Source: Turnera subulata (lineage: Eukaryota; Streptophyta; Magnoliopsida; Malpighiales; Passifloraceae). Taken from it: a DNA stretch of 64,000 nt. Under the pieces are notes generated by a model. That model saw nothing but the letters and a program-made list of their open reading frames with translations. It ran no database searches and was not told the DNA's origin. The stretch spans positions 51,186 to 115,185 of the forward strand of contig JAKUCV010000947.1 in the NCBI GenBank assembly GCA_028386065.3, read 5' to 3'. Positions within the stretch are counted from its first letter, which is position 1, and the number at the start of each line of letters is the position of its first letter. The position numbers and the translations under genes were made by a program. Positions 57,441 to 64,000 of this stretch are shown here, one piece after another.

Positions 57441-58074
57441 TGATTAACTGTTAATCATGTGATTAACTATTAATCATGTGATATTCAATAATACAAGCGG
57501 GTCCGATCTGGACCAGAAAATAACTGATACCCCCTTAGTTATTTTCCGGTGTGATTTTCCGAGAAATTCCGAACCCGAAAAATACCAACTTAGTTCCGAA
57601 AAATCCACGGAAAAATCACGAGCGCGGGAAAACTCTCGGTTTCGAGAAACGACTCCCGGTTTACCTTGAATTAATTACCCAAGATTAATTCATTCGGTAA
57701 ATCACTGTAAAAGACTTCTACAGTTCGGTAGTTACAAATGCATCGATTAATACCATAAAATTACCTTGATGGTCAACATGGCGGATTTATTAGTCCGCGT
57801 ACATGTCCCTGAATTATTTCCAAAAACATGCTGGTGATTCTATGCCAACCTCATCATAGGAAGGCTGGATAATTAATTTTTCTTCGCAGCATATTAACAC
57901 ATGGAAATTCATTGATTGTAAAAACTTCTGGTTTTCCATTGAATGACCAAATAAATTCCGCACATCAATGATCCGGGATGGCCCAACCGGTCATGCCAAA
58001 CAAGATATCCACTAGCCAACTTCTAGTTGGTCTCAGCTTCGGGCTGTGCAAACTTATGCATTTAATAACATGGA

Positions 58075-58190
58075 AAGAATTATTTGCTAGCTTCAGGCTA
58101 GTGTCAGCTTCGGGCTGTTATGTACCAGCTTCAGGCTGTTGTGTGCAAGCTTCAGGCTGTTATGTGCCAGCTTCAAGCTGGATATAATAA
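58075..58190. repeat. Cluster of AGCTTCAGGCT palindromic units
   Basis: Five to six copies of AGCTTCRGGCTGTTRTGTRC-type units, each centred on the near-palindrome AGCTTCAGGCT, spaced about 20-25 bp. Confidence 0.75.
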
Positions 58191-58384
58191 CTTTTATTGA
58201 CTCGAATATTTATGTAGTACAATCTAAAGAATAAAGCAAGTAAATTTTTCACAATTTATTTATTATCTGCTGTGGAAGCCTTTATAATATAGAGATATTC
58301 AGTATCTCTTTTATTTACTGTCTCAACATAATATTCGCTTGAAAATAAATTCCTTTGTGACTTAAATAAAATGTTCATTTATTA

Positions 58385-58655
58385 TTGTAAGTAGAAAAAT
58401 TTTGCTCTTCAGGAGTATAATAAAATTCATGCTCTTCCAGAGCATAAACATTTTACTCTTCCGGAGCATATTATTCTATAATAAAATTTGTGCTCTTCCT
58501 GAGCTTAAATATATGCTCTTCAAGAGCATAGTAAAACTTGTGCTTTTTCGAAGCTTAAAGATATACTTTTCTGAAGGATAGTGAAAGTTATGCTCTTCTG
58601 GAGCTTATATACTCTTCTAGAGTGTAGTAAACTTATGCTCTTCTAGAGCATATTA
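58385..58655. repeat. Cluster of TGCTCTTCNNGAGCATA palindromic units
   Basis: About nine imperfect palindromes (ATGCTCTTCCAGAGCATA and variants) in 270 bp, separated by 10-20 bp of AT-rich spacer such as GTAAAACT. They lie in the decayed copia 5' half. Confidence 0.75.
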
Positions 58656-59590
58656 ATCTTCTTCTCATTTTGAGATTGTACTATCATATGTTACATATGA
58701 ATAATTTTCGTTTATTAGATACGGAATATGTCATTGCATTGTTTCCAGGACAAATGCCCGAGTCATTATTCTAGAAACGATAGTTTCATGTTCACATTAA
58801 AAAAATTTAGCAGTAATAACATGCAGTAAAATAAACGTAATGTAATAAATATAAGAAATAATAATACAGCTGAACATAAAATAAAATCATTCAATATTGG
58901 CTTGTACCTTCAGGGTATATTAGCTTGCACCTTCAGGGTAAGTAACGGTTTCATCAATATTAGATTTGCCCTTCAGGGACACTTGATAACCATTTACTTG
59001 ATGCCTTGTTATAAGGCCTGTTTGTGTCCAATCGAATGTTCATAACCATGATCAAAATTATTACATACAATCACATTCACTTCAGGGAATGGAACAGAGC
59101 CAATTGGACAAGATTCATAATAGTTTTTATTTATAGTATGTCACTCCCTTCTGCCACAATGAGACATGGGGTTAAATCAAATATTTCGTGAATCCTCTTT
59201 CACCATATTGCTACTGCAGGAGCATATATGATGCATAAAAATAAATCGTTCTATTTTCATATTAACATCAATAATTTATGAATTCATTCGAAAAATCACT
59301 GTATTATATAAATTTAAAATCTTGCAACTTTAGGTGCATACGCATGTAATAAGATTTTGAGAGAATATCCATCTTCTAGTGGTCATATAATATCCCACTT
59401 CTGGTGGTCATATTTTTCTTTAATTTTTTTTTAAAGTTCTGCAGGATCTTTTGGCAATAAGACTTCTGGTCTTTGCTTTATTTCCTCTTTTATTGAGTCT
59501 TCCAGACTATTATCATTTAAATGCATTTCAACATTTAATGCCCATGTTAAATTTCTTTCGGAAATTTTAAGGGCCTCAAATTCAAGTAAT

Positions 59591-59862
59591 ATTAACATAA
59601 TTCCAAAAATTAAATAAATAAAAGACTTAATTAAAATAAATAAACAGGAGCCTTTTATTAATTAGCCCAATTAAAATTAAATAACCGAAAGTAAAATGCA
59701 ATGGGCCTTGTACGAGCCCAAGCAAAACATAAATGAAATTAAAGCTAGAAATTAAATACAATGGGCCTTTTAATAGCCCAATCGGAAAAATTAATGAAAC
59801 GTAATTTAAATAAAAATATAAATTAAATAAAAGCATAATAATAGATAGTATATAATATACGC
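59591..59862. other. AT-rich spacer with repeated AATGGGCCTT...GCCCA blocks
   Basis: Two blocks with TGCAATGGGCCTTGTACGAGCCCA and TACAATGGGCCTTTTAATAGCCCA about 75 bp apart, in AT-rich DNA between the copia remnant and copy 2. No coding signal. Confidence 0.5.
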
Positions 59863-61749
59863 TGAAACGCCCCGACCCGTATTTACTGTACATAGTAAAC
59901 ACGTGTCGGAACTGTAACGACCCAACCAAACAAAGCCCAGCATACAGTGTAAACAATAGAAAACTGGCTCAACAGCCCAAAATATAAACATCAGAACTCT
60001 GGCCCTTCGGCCCAACATCAAAACATATCACCCGAACCCGGGAACATCAATAACATCACAACCGGCCCAATGGCCCAACAATAGCAATAAACAGCTCAGC
60101 AGAAGACTTAATAACTCACAAGGACACTGTATGCGACACAGATGCAAACTAATGGATCCGAGTCCTGTCCAAGGGATAACACCGCAGCCTGTTTGGAATG
60201 CATCATACCTGAACCACAAATAACTCAACCAATGGGATGAAAGCCCGCAGGTGAGGGGTGAGTCCGAAGTGCTCACAACCATGGGTAGACGATCAATATG
60301 CAACACCATAAGTTACTCAAGGTCGAAAACACAGGCATAACAGCCAAAATAAAACAATCCAAAAGACTCGGCCCAAAACTGGTCCAAGACCAAAAAGACT
60401 TAAACAAAAATCCAATTTCCAATTTTATCTTCCCGGGCCCCGTCACGGATAAGCTAGGGTCGTACCAGGTTATCAACCTGTTCCTGGTGCCAGATCAAAA
60501 AGAACCCGGGATCAACATCCTAATAACAAACTCAGGGATCAACATCCCAATCAAACCGGCATCAACATGCCCATCACAAGTAACCCAGATCATGGCCACC
60601 ACAAAACAGTCTCTAACCATCCGGTCGTACCACTGCTTACACGTGACAATTAAATCATCATCAACCAAAACCAAATCTCAGGGATCAACATCCCTAACCA
60701 AAATACCGGGATAGACATCCCAATTCAAAACCAAGGATTGACATCCTTATCACATTTTATTATTTAATCCATTATTCTTTATACCAAAAAGATACAGTGA
60801 TAAACACCCAAAACTCAATGCACGGGGATAAATATCCCAAAATCAAATCAAGACACTAGGATAAACATCCCGAAATCAAACCACAGCAAATGCAACACCC
60901 AATAGTGCAACAATCATCAAACACAACAACCGAGTAACACAGGCACATATTGAAGGAAATCCATCCTCACCTTAGCCGATTACTCAACTCTGAAGACAAT
61001 GACCGGTCTAAGCCGGCTCCTCGGGAAACTGCCAGTTATCAAAACCTATATAACAAAACAATATATACTCACATAAGATGCACATAAGAGTATGCCATGA
61101 TGCCAATACTGAGAAATAAATCCATCCCAGTTCATATCCTTTATTATCATCTTTTACCAAAAATATTATACCGTACGTATATCCGAATATAATTTCGGTA
61201 CCATACTTTAATTAAAACTCTCCTTTAAATATTTTTTATAGAGTAATTATACTTTGTCTTCCAAAATAATAACAATGTAATTTTCCTAGAAATTATTTCA
61301 TATATATGTATTTTTCCCGAAATTATTTCCATAAAATATATTTCTTGCCAAAATATAATTACTAAATATTATTATTTTTAGGAAAACATTTTCCAGAGAA
61401 TATAATTATATAATTTTTTTCTGAAAATAAATTCAAATTTATAAGTTTGCATATATATTTTCCAAAGGTAAAATACTTTTTCGAAAAATTTTAATATCAA
61501 CATAATTATAAATTTTCAGAAATATTAATTATGTATACTATACACATTTTCCAAAGGTAGTTTCATGACTTTCTAAAAAAATAATAACATATATATGATT
61601 TTCCAGAGTATATATATCATGCTGAAAACATAATAATAATTTTCAAAACAAAAATATAATTATCTTTAATTTCAAAGAATCAAAGTATATATATACATTT
61701 ATATATATATATTTTTTTTCAAAACACCAAAATCCATACTAACAGTTTT
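59863..61749 (-). mobile_element. LTR-like element, copy 2, interrupted
   Basis: Starts TGAAACGCCCCGACCCG and follows copy 1 closely from 54872 to about 56650. The block CCGGGCCCCGTCACGGATAA and the 60 bases after it are practically identical in both. The match stops at 61749, before the GC-rich block, where copy 3 begins in the opposite direction. Copy 3 has probably inserted into copy 2, whose missing end would lie right of the window. Confidence 0.72.
60505..60880. repeat. Array of short palindromes GGGATNNACATCCC in copy 2
   Basis: Eight or nine GGGATCAACATCCC-type palindromes. Spacing and sequence differ from the copy 1 array, but the motif is the same. Confidence 0.7.
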
Positions 61750-64000
61750 TGTAACAGCCCGGGTAAAATTTTTGATTTTTACCGGGACTGTAAAAGTCTT
61801 TTTACCGTGATTTACTGTTGAATTAATCTTGGGCAATTAATTCAAGGTAAATCGAGCGTCGTTTTTGAAACCGAGAGTTTTCCCGCGCTCGTGATTTTTC
61901 CGTGGATATTTCGGACCCAAGTTGGTATTTTTCGGGTCCCGGGATTTTCGGAAAACCACACCGGAAAATAACTAAGGGGGTATCAGTTATTTTCTGGTCC
62001 GTTTTGGACACGGCCCTGCACAGTGGAGCCGCCTCCCGCTGTACAGCCCGAGACATCCTGTGCGCTTGTGAGTTTTTGCCTGTGATCTTGTTTTCCCGTG
62101 ACTCTGTCTATCATTTTCATCTGCTCACCACCCTCATTTTCTTCTTATCCAATCGAGCTAACCCTCTCCTTTCGCAGATCAGCAAAAAAAAAAAAGGCAC
62201 ATAAACACCACACACTCAAACACCACCAGCCGCCGACCACCATGACCCGAGACCACCCTCCTCCTTCTTTTCTTTTTTTTTCTTTTCTTCCTTGCCACCG
62301 TGCCCAGGAGCCTTATGTAGCGTCGCCCTTTCCTCCACCACCGCTATAGCCAGACACTGCCGCCACAGACGAGAGGAGCCCGTCGCCACCAAGGCTAAGG
62401 TCGTGCCCCCAAAAGCAGAGATCATCACCGTCCTCCACACACGCACGGCGACCACCCCGAGGTTACCTCCCCTCTGCTCGCGACGACCAGCGCTGCCGCG
62501 CTCCTTTCCGCGCGCCCCTCACCGCACCGGCCGTCGTCTCTCGCCCATCAGCAGTGCCGTCGTCGCCCCCTTCCATGTCACGCCGCCGTCGCCAACAGCA
62601 CCAGCAGCCGAGCGCCGCCCACCTGCACCTTCCTTCACCTCGCCTCGCGTGCGCCGTCGCCGTCCCCGTCCATTCATCGCCGCTGCTGCATCACCCAAGG
62701 TGAGCTTGGGAAGAGATGACCCGGATGTGGGTCACGGGGCGGGTTGACCCGGCTTGTTAGGTTATGGGCTTGGGTAGGGTTTGGTTGTTGGGTGGTGTTT
62801 GTGGGCTGAGATGTGTGGTTTGGGTTTGATTTTGGGTTTGAGTGGATATGGGCTTGGGTTTAGGATTTGGGCGTGGGCTGTGTTGACCTGGGTTGGTATT
62901 CTGGGCTGATTCTTGAGCTTGGGTTCTGGGCTGGCCCAGTCCAGTTAAAAAAATAAATAAAAAAAAACTATATATATAATTATATTCCTGGTAAATAAAT
63001 ATAGACATAAGGTTTTGTAAATAATATAAATTCTGGAAAATGCATATACCTAGTATATGGTTATGTTTTAGGAAATAATTACTTAAATATATTATCTTGG
63101 AAAATTAAGGTAATTATGTTATGGTTATTTTACTAATAATATGGTAAGTGTGAGTTATAGTATTTTGAGAAAATATATGTATATGAAGTATATGAATATA
63201 TTTTACTGGAAAAAAATAAAATGATGTCACTAACATTATTTTGAGAAAATGTAATTATAAAATGAATTTTCTTCGAAAAATTATTATAAGGGTAAATAAT
63301 TTTAGAAAAAAGGTATATATACCATGAAAATATTTTGAAAATAAATATGGTATTGTATATCCCGGGAAATATTACACTAAGTATATATAATAAAATCTTT
63401 TCGAAAAATAAAATAATAATGTTTAGTAATTATATTTTGGCTAGTAAAATAATCTTATGGAGATGATAACGTATAACCGAGAGGGGTTTAATTTACACTT
63501 TATGGCATCATAGCATACCGATTATGTGCATCTATGTGAGCAGGTTGTTTTGTGGTATAGGTTTTGATATCGGGCAGTTTCCCGAGGAGCCAGCGTCGGA
63601 CCGGTCATTGTTTCCGAAGTTGAGTAATCGGCCAAGGTGAGGATGGATAACCCTTGTTATGTTGCCTGTAATACCTTATGTGTTTTGTTGTTTGAATGAA
63701 GTGCTGAGAAGGTCATTGTTGGTTATTTAACTGTTATGGTTATTGATGCTGTCGTTGTTGGACTGTGTTATAGGTCGAGTGAATATTGTGATGAACTGTT
63801 AATTATGAATAATTGGTGTTATATGTATTGTTGTTGGATATTTGATAATATGGAATTGGTGTGGTTATTTGGCTGCTATGGTCATTGTTGTTGTTGCTAT
63901 GATGTTGATTTGCTTGATTGAACCGCTGTGTTTACTGTTATTGGTTTATTGGATATTATGTTGTGATTGACGTTGATCTGACAATTGTGAATGATTGGTG
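61750..64000 (+). mobile_element. LTR-like element, copy 3, inverted, cut by window edge
   Basis: Begins TGTAACAGCCCGGGTAAAA and is the reverse complement of the right part of copy 1. The shared features are the AATTAATCTTGGG block (61830), CGAGAGTTTTCCCGCGCTCGTG (61870) and ATAACTAAGGGGGTATCAGT (61970), then a GC-rich block and an AT-rich stretch. The GGGCAGTTTCCCGAGGAGCC...GAGTAATCGGCCAAGGTGAGGATGGAT segment (63573-63650) follows. The GC-rich block ends AAGGTGAGC at 62698-62706, a good splice-donor match, conserved in copy 1. The element runs off the window. Confidence 0.75.
62030..62740 (+). other. GC-rich block of copy 3
   Basis: Rich in Pro/Arg/Ala-type codons in several frames (one 151-codon frame at 62292-62747), yet the corresponding block in copy 1 (57100-56750) shares only composition and the distal edge (AAGGTGAGC). 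The frame is not conserved. It is more likely a transcribed leader than a protein gene. Confidence 0.4.

Larger units (their letters stand above)
54872..57736 (-). mobile_element. LTR-like element, copy 1 (2865 bp), inserted in the copia integrase
   Basis: On + it begins TGAGACGCCCCGACCCG and ends GTAGTTACA (TG...CA). It is flanked by GATGC (54867-54871) and AATGC (57737-57741), a near-perfect 5-bp duplication. Removing the element and one 5-mer restores a continuous copia integrase reading frame across the junction, which proves the insertion. There is no recognisable gag or pol. It has the look of a solo LTR or a short non-autonomous LTR element. Read on the minus strand: a TGTAAC start, a GC-rich block (57100-56750), a long AT-rich stretch, then a moderately GC-rich 3' third. 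Copies 2 and 3 lie at 59863 and 61750. Confidence 0.75.
57737..59590 (-). pseudogene. Ty1/copia element, 5' half: gag to integrase N-terminus (decayed)
   Basis: On the minus strand around 58000-57960 it reads WHDRLGHPG, the GAG-pre-integrase signature of copia, followed by the integrase start with IIQPSYDEVGIESPACF (about 57870-57800). Further right (58000-59590) gag/protease-like sequence is only faintly visible and interrupted by clusters of short palindromes. It continues the element of 52305-54871. Confidence 0.65.

Noticed and set aside
54872..61749. Copies 1 and 2 as the two LTRs of one retrotransposon
   Set aside because: The DNA between them is the 5' half of the copia element, and copy 1 has its own target duplication inside copia integrase.
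62757..63008. 83-codon minus-strand frame rich in Pro/Gln/Thr
   Set aside because: Arises from repeated GGGTTTGGGCTTG words in the LTR-like element; no gene features.

Overview
This window is nuclear DNA from a flowering plant, probably a eudicot. The evidence is GT-AG introns in AT-rich DNA, plant-specific gene families (BONZAI/copine, DCD-domain protein, 13-exon GH1 beta-glucosidase) and a dense load of plant-type transposons. No rRNA, tRNA or CRISPR was recognised. The species cannot be named from the sequence alone.

Four host genes can be modelled. (1) A secreted GH1 beta-glucosidase on + (18460-22127, 13 exons, 537 aa), with a TATA box and an RY (CATGCATG) motif just upstream. (2) A BONZAI-type copine on - (37558-31420, 16 exons, 587 aa), with an MGNCC N-terminus, two C2 domains, a vWA domain and one GC-AG intron. 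(3) A DCD-domain protein on - (46410-44303, 3 exons, 632 aa). (4) A uL18-family ribosomal-protein-like gene on - (49928-47879, 2 exons, 183 aa). They are independent transcription units and show no sign of a shared pathway.

The rest is mostly mobile DNA. At 1-9283 lies a decayed Ty3/gypsy element of the Tat lineage on -. It has a 1.53-kb 5' LTR, gag, RT, two RNase H domains and integrase. On the opposite strand it carries an extra ORF (aORF) with its own TATA box, and beyond that a tandem-repeat array. At 10926-11631 is a complete 706-bp TRIM. At 13.3-14.6 kb are two tandem non-coding repeats. At 23471-31029 a nest of elements (a poly(A) retroposon, an L1-type LINE and a non-autonomous CACTA element) is bracketed by a 15-bp direct repeat. 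At 41.2-43.1 kb are a 1.3-kb inverted repeat built from degenerate CCTAAA-like sequence, two Stowaway-like MITEs and a micro-insertion. At 50596-52294 is a MULE-like element. From 52.3 kb to the right edge a decayed Ty1/copia element (-) is split by a 2.9-kb LTR-like element. A second copy of that element, and a third in inverted orientation that probably interrupts the second, follow.

The most interesting points are: the antisense gene of the Tat element and the shared GC-rich palindromes near its promoter and the LTR promoter; the 2.9-kb LTR-like family with exon/intron-like layout and arrays of short palindromes; several poly(T)-bounded micro-insertions with 14-21-bp direct repeats; and the telomere-like foldback.
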